Shown: positions 8,149-15,267 of the stretch, in pieces
How the letters are laid out: every line of letters begins with the position of its first letter
Position numbering within the stretch: the stretch's first letter is position 1
Origin: an uncultured Bacteroidales bacterium
GTDB lineage: Bacteria > Bacteroidota > Bacteroidia > Bacteroidales > UBA932
Assembly: GCA_934667175.1 (NCBI GenBank)
Contig: CAKULN010000029.1
Coordinates: forward strand, 1-33,885
DNA: 33,885 nucleotides
Reading direction: 5' to 3'
Translations under genes and position numbers: made by a program
Notes under the pieces: model-generated
Told to the model about the DNA's origin: nothing
The model's input: the letters and a program-made list of their open reading frames with translations, nothing else
The model's database searches: none

Positions 8149-9456
8149 ATGGGTGAATCCAGAAGAAGTTTTTTGAAAAAATCGGCGGCGGGGCTGGCAT
8201 TGTTCACGATTCTGCCACGTAACGTGTTCGGCGCTATGGGTGGCGACAAGAAATATGTCGCGCCAAGTGACCAGCTGACACGAGGGATTATCGGCACTGG
8301 AGGCATAGGTATGAGCGGCCTTCACTTCGCAAGTGATGAGCGTTGCCGTCTGGTCTCAGTCTGCGATGTGGACAAGAACCATCTTGACAACGCTTTGAAG
8401 AAAGGAGTGGAGAAGTTCGGGACAAAACTTCAGGCCTATACTGACTGGAGAGATCTCGTACATGATCCTAACGTGGACATCGTCCACATCGCGACCCCGT
8501 CTCACTGGCACGGAATCATGGCCGTCGAGGCATGTCGGGCCGGCAAGGACATCTTCTGCGAGAAGCCTATGACAAGGACAATCGGAGAAGGCCAGAAGGT
8601 CGTGGAGGCTGTGAACAAGTACGGCAGAATCTTCCGTCTGGACACATGGTTCCGTTTCAAGGACACGTTCTACGGTCTTGGCACCACGGTGGAGCCGCTC
8701 AAGAAACTTGTCCAGAGCGGGCTTCTCGGTTGGCCTTTGACCGTCAGAATCTCTGGAGCCACGGGATTTACATGGAAATTCTATTGGACCGGCAAGGAAA
8801 ACCTTGTGCCCCAGCCTGTCCCGGCGGAGCTGGATTACGACATGTGGCTCGGCCCGGCTCCTTACAAGCCATACAACCCTCATCGTGTGCACCAGACATT
8901 CCGTGGCTATTGGGACTACGAGTCCGGTGGCCTTGGAGACATGGGGCAGCACTACATCGACCCTGTCCAGTATATTCTCGGAAAGGACGACACCTTCCCG
9001 GTGAAAGTCGAGGTGGACGCTCCTGCGCAGCACCCGGACGCCGTGGGAATATGGCGGAGCATCACCTACACCTATGCAGATGGTTGCAAGATCATCCTTG
9101 AGGGCGAAGGCTTTGAGAGCAAGGGAAAGGTGCCTTACATCGAGGGTCCTAACGGCAAGGTTTACAAGGGATTCGAGTGCACGATTCCTAACGTGATGGA
9201 TGTGATTAATTCGCTTCCTGATCCGGAGCCACGCCACACCGACTTCCTTGAGTGCGTGAAGACACGCCGGAAATTCGCGCTGGCCGAGGACAACGGCCAT
9301 CACAGCTGCACGATCGTCAACATCGGAGCCTGTGCCCTGCGTCTTGGCAGAACCTTGGATTTCGATCCGGACAAGCAGCTCTTCATAGGCGATGACGCCG
9401 CCAACCAGCTCATCAATCAGCCTATGCGTGCCCCTTGGGGTTCAATGATCCTTTAA
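8149..9456 (+). CDS. Tat-exported Gfo/Idh/MocA family oxidoreductase
   Basis: The predicted 435-residue protein begins with a twin-arginine signal, SRRSFLKK followed by a hydrophobic stretch, so it is exported folded, probably with its nucleotide bound. A Rossmann fold follows with GIIGTGGIGMSG, then the family hallmark CEKPMTR, and a C-terminal alpha/beta substrate domain. Related Tat-exported enzymes of gut Bacteroides (BT2158/BT2159 type) oxidise glycosides to 3-keto-glycosides. The frame remains open to 8065, but that start precedes the promoter box and would mask the Tat signal, so I use 8149. The next gene, 13 bases on, has a DUF1080 domain, the family of 3-keto-glycoside hydrolases, which supports this pathway. 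The exact sugar is unknown. Confidence 0.85.
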   Translation: MGESRRSFLKKSAAGLALFTILPRNVFGAMGGDKKYVAPSDQLTRGIIGTGGIGMSGLHFASDERCRLVSVCDVDKNHLDNALKKGVEKFGTKLQAYTDWRDLVHDPNVDIVHIATPSHWHGIMAVEACRAGKDIFCEKPMTRTIGEGQKVVEAVNKYGRIFRLDTWFRFKDTFYGLGTTVEPLKKLVQSGLLGWPLTVRISGATGFTWKFYWTGKENLVPQPVPAELDYDMWLGPAPYKPYNPHRVHQTFRGYWDYESGGLGDMGQHYIDPVQYILGKDDTFPVKVEVDAPAQHPDAVGIWRSITYTYADGCKIILEGEGFESKGKVPYIEGPNGKVYKGFECTIPNVMDVINSLPDPEPRHTDFLECVKTRRKFALAEDNGHHSCTIVNIGACALRLGRTLDFDPDKQLFIGDDAANQLINQPMRAPWGSMIL

Positions 9457-9469
9457 TATATTCCCGAAT

Positions 9470-12232
9470 ATGAAGAAATTAATCTCATCCATACTATTCC
9501 TTGCCGCCACTCTTACCCTGAGTGCCCAGGATGCAAGGCAAAGAACCGTTGAAACAGTTGTGGCTGACGTGCTTGCGGCAATGCCGGCTAATAATTCATC
9601 GGATCTCGACACCCAAATGGCGGATCTTGCCGCCGCTGCCCCTTCTTCTGTGGTGGAAACCGCCAAGATGCTGAAACCTGCGGCGGAAGGTGTGCGGAAC
9701 AATCTTTATGAATATGCCCTCACAGGTCTAGCGAATTATGCCTCGGCCAACCCTGCGTGTGTTGACAAGGTCCGCGAGGGATTCTCACAGGCCATAAAGA
9801 TCACCGATGACACCAACAACAAGGCTCTACTGCTGAACTTACTCCGCCAGATCGCGAAAGCAGCTGACGCACCGTTGTTCAAGGAATATGTCAACGATCC
9901 TGCACTCGCCTCCACAGCCATAGGCGCTCTCGTGGATATTCCCGGTACGGAGGATTTGATTCTTGACCTTGTGAAGGAGGGCACCGCTGACAGGAAACTG
10001 TTGGCCATGGCCGCTGCGGAGAAAGGCATCACAGCAGCCGAGCCTTATATTCAGAAATGGGTCATTCCGACCGTTCTGAACTCCACGATGTACGACAACG
10101 CCTACTTTTCCGCGCTTGCAGTCATCGGCTCCGAGTCATCTCTGAATATTCTTAAAGAGAACTCGACTCCTGATTATGCCGCTCTGGCAGTGAGACTTGC
10201 GGATGGCTCAAAGAACAAGGCTGTGGCGAAAGCCGCCAAGGATCTGATGGCTTCCGAGGTGTCCGCCTACAAATCCGCCGGGGCTCTTGCACAGATGAAG
10301 AATGATCCATCGAAAGCTATGAAAGTCGTGTCGGCCGCTTTGAAGAGCGATGACATCAAATACAGGAACTCCGTGATTGACAACGCCACTTCGATTCTTG
10401 GCGCAGGAAATCTTGTCCCTCTTTTCACCAAGAATTTCGCGAAACTGTCTTCTCCTGCCAAGATTGATGTTCTTGACTGGTTCGGTGACAATAAGATATC
10501 TTCTGTGTCAGACATCGTTCTCGGTTCGTTCTCAGAGGGTGGAGATGTTGCCACCGCTGCCATTGCCGCGGCAGGAAAGATCGGTGGGGACAAGGCCGTG
10601 AAGGCTCTTGTGGGGCAACTTGGCGGGCAGAACAATGCCGCTGCTTTCACCGCTCTGAAGTCATTTCAGGGTAACTATCAAGAAGATCTACTCACAGCTC
10701 TTGACGGTGCTAAGGACAGCAAGACCATTGTCCGCATCCTCGGCCTCGTGATGGCCAGAAGGATGACCGCGGCGGCTCCGAAGGTATATTCATTGATAGA
10801 TTCGGATGATGCAGAGACTTCATTGATTGCGAAATTTGCGCTTGCTGACATTGTCGGCGTTCAGGACATTGACAAAGTCGGTGCTTTGTTGGACAACGCT
10901 TCCGTTTCAGATCAATTAGCATTGCAGAACGCTTTGATCGCCGCGGTGCACACTCTCGCTCCTGCTGAGCGGTATGCTAAGGTAAGCGCTCTGATAAAGA
11001 AATCGAAGAACCCAGTCGCTTACTATCCTGTCCTTGCCGCCACCGGCACTGACGAGGCCGTGAACGATCTGGCCGCCGCTTACGAGGCCGGTGACAAGTC
11101 CGCTTTCACTTCGCTGTTGAAGATTGATAATTTCAAGGTGGCTCCGGTCCTCATCAAGATAGCGGGTTCGGACGTAAGCCTTGCGGACAAGGCTGTGAAG
11201 AGGTATTCTTCCCTTGTCTCACGGTACGAGACCAACATAGACAAAAAACGTATGGATTTCGCCAAGGCTCTGGAGCTCGCCCAGACTCCGGCCGTGAAGA
11301 AGTCCATTCTTAAGTCTCTTGCTTCCGTTCCTACCATGAAGGCGTTCCTGCTTGCCGGCAAGTATTTGGATGACAATGATAAAGGTGTCAGACACTCAGC
11401 CGCGGAATGTGTCAGGACGATCGCTTCCAAGACCAAGGAGGAGATCAACTATGCTGACCTTAAATCCAATCTCGACAAGGCGGTCGTGATCTTCAAGGCC
11501 GCGGGCGGCGCCGATGACGGTTACGCTGTCGATGAGATCGGCAAGATTCTCAGCGAGGCCGAGCCTTCTCCGGTCTCACAGTTGACTGAAGAGGAGAAGA
11601 AGCAGGGATTCGAAATGCTGTTCGATGGCACGAATCTGGACAAGTGGCAGGGTGACATGGAAGGTTACACTCCTGTCAACGGAACAATCTATGTGTCAGC
11701 GAACTACGGCAGCACTGGCAATCTTTACACAAAGAAGGAGTACCGCAACTTCGTCTATCGTTTCGAATTCTGTTTCCTGCGTGAGGGCGTGAACAATGGC
11801 GTGGGTGTCAGGACTCCGATGGGTGTTGATGCGGCCTATGACGGAATGTGCGAGGTTCAGATTCTCGACCACGACGCTCCGATGTACGCCAAACTCCGTG
11901 AATATCAGGTTCATGGGTCTGTTTATGGTGTGATTCCGGCAAAGAGAATCGTTCACAAGCCTCTTGGAGAGTGGAGCACCGAGGAGATTCGTGTCGAGGG
12001 TGACAACATCAAGGTGACTGTCAACGGCGAGGTCATCGTGGACGGCAACATCCGCAGGGCCTGCAAGGGCCACAATGTGGCTCCGGACGGTGGCAAGAAG
12101 AATCCTTACACAGTAGACCACAAGAACCATCCAGGGATGTTCAACAAGAAAGGCTACATCTCGTTCTGCGGCCACGGTGAGGGCCTGAAAATCCGCAACG
12201 TCCGCATCCTGGATCTCGGTGACAAGAAATAG
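9470..12232 (+). CDS. Exported HEAT-repeat protein with C-terminal DUF1080 (3-keto-disaccharide hydrolase) domain
   Basis: The 920-residue protein has a signal peptide (cleavage near SAQ, about residue 20), then about 670 residues of alternating short helices rich in Ala, Lys, Leu and Asp that read as HEAT/armadillo-type repeats, and a C-terminal DUF1080 domain (about residues 712-917). The domain starts with FEMLFDGTNLDKWQG and contains GVGVRTP, MCEVQILDHD and a conserved H-rich end. DUF1080 proteins of the BT2157 type cleave 3-keto-glycosides made by Gfo/Idh/MocA enzymes, and such an enzyme is encoded just upstream. The long repeat solenoid probably scaffolds a partner or binds substrate; that is inference. 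The fusion is about three times the usual length of a lone DUF1080 protein. Confidence 0.82.
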   Translation: MKKLISSILFLAATLTLSAQDARQRTVETVVADVLAAMPANNSSDLDTQMADLAAAAPSSVVETAKMLKPAAEGVRNNLYEYALTGLANYASANPACVDKVREGFSQAIKITDDTNNKALLLNLLRQIAKAADAPLFKEYVNDPALASTAIGALVDIPGTEDLILDLVKEGTADRKLLAMAAAEKGITAAEPYIQKWVIPTVLNSTMYDNAYFSALAVIGSESSLNILKENSTPDYAALAVRLADGSKNKAVAKAAKDLMASEVSAYKSAGALAQMKNDPSKAMKVVSAALKSDDIKYRNSVIDNATSILGAGNLVPLFTKNFAKLSSPAKIDVLDWFGDNKISSVSDIVLGSFSEGGDVATAAIAAAGKIGGDKAVKALVGQLGGQNNAAAFTALKSFQGNYQEDLLTALDGAKDSKTIVRILGLVMARRMTAAAPKVYSLIDSDDAETSLIAKFALADIVGVQDIDKVGALLDNASVSDQLALQNALIAAVHTLAPAERYAKVSALIKKSKNPVAYYPVLAATGTDEAVNDLAAAYEAGDKSAFTSLLKIDNFKVAPVLIKIAGSDVSLADKAVKRYSSLVSRYETNIDKKRMDFAKALELAQTPAVKKSILKSLASVPTMKAFLLAGKYLDDNDKGVRHSAAECVRTIASKTKEEINYADLKSNLDKAVVIFKAAGGADDGYAVDEIGKILSEAEPSPVSQLTEEEKKQGFEMLFDGTNLDKWQGDMEGYTPVNGTIYVSANYGSTGNLYTKKEYRNFVYRFEFCFLREGVNNGVGVRTPMGVDAAYDGMCEVQILDHDAPMYAKLREYQVHGSVYGVIPAKRIVHKPLGEWSTEEIRVEGDNIKVTVNGEVIVDGNIRRACKGHNVAPDGGKKNPYTVDHKNHPGMFNKKGYISFCGHGEGLKIRNVRILDLGDKK

Positions 12233-12239
12233 TGCTCCT

Positions 12240-12388
12240 GTCGCTGAACTTGCCGAAGTGCCCGGAACCGGTCACTGAGCCTGCCGAAGTGTCTGGAACC
12301 GCCTGCTGAGCCTTCCAACGGCCGCCGGCCAGTCAAAACGTCGAAGCGCCAGAGATCGGTCACTGAGCCTGTCGAAGTGCCCGATACC
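12240..12388. repeat. 31-nt tandem REP-like array
   Basis: Units begin at 12240, 12271, 12302, 12332 and 12359. Units one and two are exactly 31 bases long and nearly identical; units three and four are degenerate; unit five is intact again. The core CACTGAGCCTGTCGAAGTG can fold with outer CACT/AGTG pairs and tandem G-A mismatches, like bacterial REP hairpins. Similar CACTTCGACAGGCTCAGTG repeats are widespread in bacterial genomes. The array starts 8 bases after the DUF1080 gene and could also act as a transcript end. Confidence 0.75.
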
Positions 12389-12421
12389 AGCATCCTCCGT
12401 GTTTAGTAATGTTCATACAAC

Positions 12422-12479
12422 CAGCGAGTTACGAAATTCTACCCTCCCAATCGTCCCGGCAGCGATTTGTAACTCGTTG
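12422..12479. repeat. Imperfect inverted repeat, REP-like
   Basis: The arms 12422-12436 and 12465-12479 (core CGAGTTAC and GTAACTCG) pair over about 15 bases with one bulge and one G-T pair around a 28-base loop. No coding frame explains it. It may be a remnant of a dispersed palindromic element. Confidence 0.55.
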
Positions 12480-12580
12480 CTAATGAATAGGTGATGTCTC
12501 ACCCATTGGTTTTCAGGACCTTTTGAACTGTTGCCGACCGCCAAAAACCTTCAGCCTGACAGTTCACTTCTTTTAGCTTT

Positions 12581-12618
12581 ACACCGTGATTTCAATATGG
12601 AGTCACGGTGTTCTTTGT
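12581..12618. terminator. Strong hairpin, possible terminator
   Basis: ACACCGTGA (12581-12589) pairs perfectly with TCACGGTGT (12603-12611) around 13 bases, followed by a short T-rich stretch TCTTTGTT. It could terminate read-through from the upstream operon. The T run is interrupted, so terminator strength is uncertain. Confidence 0.45.
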
Positions 12619-12709
12619 TATACGTGCCAGCATAGATGGGACACTGGGGACGGATTCACAGCCCATCCAGCTTAGCTTCTTAATGATGACGACAATGGGG
12701 ATCAGCATC

Positions 12710-12740
12710 TTGCATATTCAAACAATATATATTACTTTTG
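12710..12740 (+). promoter_or_regulatory. Promoter of the structured leader/caspase operon
   Basis: TTG (12710-12712), 20 bases, then TACTTTTG (12733-12740) fits the Bacteroidota promoter. Transcription would start near 12746, about 250 bases before the first gene. No equally good promoter lies between the leader and the first gene. Confidence 0.7.
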
Positions 12741-12742
12741 CC

Positions 12743-12953
12743 AATGTTGGCAAATAGCCGACATTACATAAAGGTGTTGCCTTATCTTGAATAGAAATCT
12801 GCAAAATTTCAACGAATGGGATAAGAAGCACTTCATCACCATTGTAGGTATTGGTGTCTCCACACCACTATCCATAGTTGGTGTGGAGTAGTTTATTCAT
12901 TCGCGGGCTTTGCAGAGCCTCTATTCAAATAGACAAAACTCCACACTTTTTTT
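12743..12953 (+). ncRNA. Structured leader RNA, attenuator-like (or independent small RNA)
   Basis: A 9-bp hairpin (12743-12751 with 12757-12765) opens the transcript. A long rod follows: TTGAATAGA 12787-12795 with TCTATTCAA 12920-12928, CTGCAAA 12799-12805 with TTTGCAG 12909-12915, CGAATG 12813-12818 with CATTCG 12898-12903, capped by CTCCACACCA 12858-12867 with TGGTGTGGAG 12879-12888, which extends inward through CTAT/ATAG. An alternative fold pairs TGGTGT 12852-12857 with ACACCA 12862-12867, and GTGTGGAGT 12881-12889 with ACTCCACAC 12938-12946, the latter followed by T7 (12947-12953) as in a terminator. The two folds exclude each other, as in attenuators. A free-standing 6S-like RNA or a small inverted-repeat element are the alternatives. 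Confidence 0.55.
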
Positions 12954-12992
12954 ATTGTTAGTTTCGTTTGGGGTTTGCGAAAGTAAAAAACA

Positions 12993-13640
12993 ATGGTGAT
13001 GAAAAAATTATTTTCTCTGATTCTGGCAATTGTCTGTTCCATGGCAATCGCTGATGCTCAAAACACCTTGGGGACCAATAAGGTGACTTTGAAAAATGGC
13101 TCTGTAATCGAGGGCTCTGTGACTACGCAAGGTGATGACATTATCGTCACGACGTCAAACGGTGACATGTTTTATTATTCGCGTTCGGAAATTTCCAGCA
13201 TAACATCACCGAAAGCTTCTGACATGCCAGGCACGGCATCTTCGTCCATGTCTTTCAGGGAATATAAAAAAGCGGCGAAATCTGCTTGGAGAGATGTGAA
13301 AACTACCGAGTTTTGGGGTGAGAATGCCACCTCGTTGGACTACTACAAAGGATATAAGAGAAGAACGAGATTAAGCCTTATTTTCTGCTGTTCTGGAGTT
13401 GCGTTGACCATTGCCGGAAAAATTTGTTGGGATGACGGGATACTCGATGAGGAAGCCTTCATACCCGGTCCGGCCTTATTTATCGCAGGCTGCATACTGA
13501 CAGCCCCCGCAAATGCCAAGCTCAGGCGCAGTTATGAGTATTATGACAACTACGGAAAGGGTCATGCCGTCAACGTTTCAGCCACGCCTGTGGTGTACGC
13601 CCAAGGTGGGGCCGGCTTAGGAGTAAGGATCAATTTCTAA
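12993..13640 (+). CDS. Exported/membrane protein of unknown function with Sm-like KNGSVIEG segment
   Basis: I do not recognise a named family. The 215-residue product (from ATG 12993; ATG 12999 gives the cleaner signal peptide MKKLFSLILAIVCSMAIADAQ) has a short beta-rich segment, VTLKNGSVIEGSVTTQGDDI, of a type found in many Bacteroidota exported proteins, then a charged linker, and two hydrophobic stretches (about residues 130-145 and 162-177) that may be membrane segments. It ends GLGVRINF, an aromatic C-terminus. It is the first gene of the caspase operon, 40 bases after the leader's T run, with no clear promoter of its own, so leader read-through would control it. Confidence 0.75.
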   Translation: MVMKKLFSLILAIVCSMAIADAQNTLGTNKVTLKNGSVIEGSVTTQGDDIIVTTSNGDMFYYSRSEISSITSPKASDMPGTASSSMSFREYKKAAKSAWRDVKTTEFWGENATSLDYYKGYKRRTRLSLIFCCSGVALTIAGKICWDDGILDEEAFIPGPALFIAGCILTAPANAKLRRSYEYYDNYGKGHAVNVSATPVVYAQGGAGLGVRINF

Positions 13641-13681
13641 AAGTAATAACGCACAGGAATATCATAAAAATTTTCAGACCT

Positions 13682-14368
13682 ATGACAGTAAATATTCTTA
13701 AAAGGGCAGCGGCTCTCGCAATCGTGTCAGTCACTCTTTTCACAACAATTGACGCTCAAGACATCTCTTCTCTGAAGTCTCGCAAGGCAATGAACAAATA
13801 CGCCAAGAAAGAGCTTGCCGAGAAAGCCTCCAAGACCGCAAGGAAAGCCGCAAAGGCTTATATTCGTGATGGATGGGAGGTTGCCCCCGGCCACCTTCCG
13901 CTTGAGAAGCAGCTTGACAGAGCCTACACTATGCAGTATGAGTTCGACGAATCAGGCTATCCTCTGTACCTTATGAGTGAGGCCACATCTGTGGGTCAGA
14001 ATTATGATGCCGCAAAATTCCAGGCGATGGAACTTTCAAAGTTGCAGCTTGCCGGCCAAATATCTTCCGAGATTGTAGGCTTGGTTGAAAACACTGTCGC
14101 AAACAACGAGCTGTCGCCAGAAGAGGCTGTTTCGGTTCTGGAAACCGTTTCCTCCAGCAAGAACTTAATATCGCAGAAGATAGGGCGTGTGATAACCGTC
14201 GTGGAATGTCACCGCACCTTGTCGAATAAAAACAAGGAAGTGCGTGTTCAAATCGCCTATAACTCAAAGGCGGCCATGGAGAGCGCGAAAAACGTCATCC
14301 GGAATGAACTTGAGAAGAAAGGCGAGGATTTGCACGAAAAGTTGGATTCACTGTTAAGACTTGACTGA
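13682..14368 (+). CDS. Exported LPP20-like/unknown protein
   Basis: The 228-residue protein has a signal peptide (hydrophobic core about residues 8-22, cleavage after IDAQ), a highly basic helical segment with SRKAMNKYAKKELAEKASKT, and an alpha/beta part in which an alanine/lysine-rich helix precedes VVECHRTLSNKNKEVRVQIAYN. That pattern resembles LPP20-type domains of periplasmic lipoproteins, though no lipobox is present. The C-terminus is a charged amphipathic helix. Function is unknown. It lies 41 bases after the previous gene and 14 before the next, all on one strand. Confidence 0.72.
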   Translation: MTVNILKRAAALAIVSVTLFTTIDAQDISSLKSRKAMNKYAKKELAEKASKTARKAAKAYIRDGWEVAPGHLPLEKQLDRAYTMQYEFDESGYPLYLMSEATSVGQNYDAAKFQAMELSKLQLAGQISSEIVGLVENTVANNELSPEEAVSVLETVSSSKNLISQKIGRVITVVECHRTLSNKNKEVRVQIAYNSKAAMESAKNVIRNELEKKGEDLHEKLDSLLRLD

Positions 14369-14382
14369 AGCCGGAAAATTCT

Positions 14383-15267
14383 ATGTCAGCAAGATTGTTT
14401 CTTTCGTCCGCGCTCATCATCGTGTCAGTGTCGGTCTATGCCCAGAAAATCAAAACCGTGTCAGGAGAATACACCTACTACCCTCCTGACACGGAGTCTT
14501 ATGAACTATCGAAGATTAAAGCCTTGCAACGTGCGAAAGAACAGATTCTTGCTGACATGTTCGGAACTTCGATAAGTTCTGAGGCTACCACGGTCGTGTC
14601 CGCTTCTCAAGACAGATCAGAAGTCAACACATTCAGCATCGGCGAGTCTTTGATCAAAGGGGAATGGCTTGAGACGGTAGGGGAACCGGAATTCAGTCGT
14701 TTCCTCGGCAAGAATGACATGTTGGCGATAAAGGTGAAAGTAACCGGACGTGTTCGTGAGATCAGTATGTCATCTGTTGATTTTGACGCGAGGGTTCTGA
14801 GGAATGGAGTTGAAGACAGGTTTGAGAGCACAGACTTTATCTGCGGGGATGACCTGTTTGTATCTTTCAGGGCCCCCGTGGACGGGCATCTTGCGATTTA
14901 TTTGTATGATGGAAAAGACATGGTGTATTGTCTTTTACCGTATCTTTCCATGAACCAAGGAACTTTTAATGTGAATGGAGGTGAACGTTATTTGCTGTTC
15001 TCTTCCGATAACGCAGTCCCTCCAATAAGACCGACAGATGTTGATGAATTTTCCGTTACGTGCGAACAGCCTGTGGAATTCAACAGGATATATTGCATCT
15101 ATTCACCGAATGAGTTCGCAGAATCACTGGATGTCAAATCAGACATGGCCTCGCTCCCACGTGGAATCAGGTTCCGAGATTTTCAAAAATGGCTTTCAGG
15201 AATACGTATTCATGACACTAAAATTAAAGTAAAGACATTCGACATAACCATAAAACAAGAAAGGTGA
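14383..15267 (+). CDS. Exported DUF4384 protein
   Basis: The 294-residue protein has a signal peptide (cleavage after VYAQ, about residue 21). The N-terminal domain, with EYTYYPPDTESYELSKIKALQRAK and GTSISSEATTVV, belongs to a set common in exported Bacteroidota proteins. The C-terminal part (about 150-260), starting GDDLFVSFRAPVDGHLAIYLYD and including CLLPY and GGERYLLFSSDNAVPP, fits DUF4384. In other bacteria DUF4384 is found fused to or next to caspase (C14) domains, and here the next gene encodes one; its ATG overlaps this stop (TGATG), so translation is coupled. A role in binding or presenting a ligand to the caspase is inference. Confidence 0.78.
   Translation: MSARLFLSSALIIVSVSVYAQKIKTVSGEYTYYPPDTESYELSKIKALQRAKEQILADMFGTSISSEATTVVSASQDRSEVNTFSIGESLIKGEWLETVGEPEFSRFLGKNDMLAIKVKVTGRVREISMSSVDFDARVLRNGVEDRFESTDFICGDDLFVSFRAPVDGHLAIYLYDGKDMVYCLLPYLSMNQGTFNVNGGERYLLFSSDNAVPPIRPTDVDEFSVTCEQPVEFNRIYCIYSPNEFAESLDVKSDMASLPRGIRFRDFQKWLSGIRIHDTKIKVKTFDITIKQER

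Larger units (their letters stand above)
12389..12709. other. Gene-free stretch with scattered palindromes
   Basis: No credible coding frame was found between the REP-like array and the next promoter. The stretch holds the inverted repeat at 12422-12479, the hairpin at 12581-12611, a small GGTGA/TCACC hairpin at 12490-12503, and a GATGGG/CCCATC hairpin at 12635-12667 whose loop has the GGGGACGG-type sequence seen near REP-associated transposase remnants in other genomes. It looks like a deposit of small palindromic elements. Confidence 0.5.

Noticed and set aside
12744..12794. A 16-codon frame in the leader as an attenuator leader peptide
   Set aside because: Its ATG is at or before the predicted transcript start, and the codons show no run of one amino acid.
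12787..12928. Leader rod as a miniature inverted-repeat transposon
   Set aside because: The arms are inverted repeats, but I see no target-site duplication at the flanks.
12746..12953. Leader as a 6S RNA
   Set aside because: The rod shape is similar, but the 5' and 3' ends do not pair into a closing stem and the element is directly upstream of a co-directional operon; kept only as an alternative.
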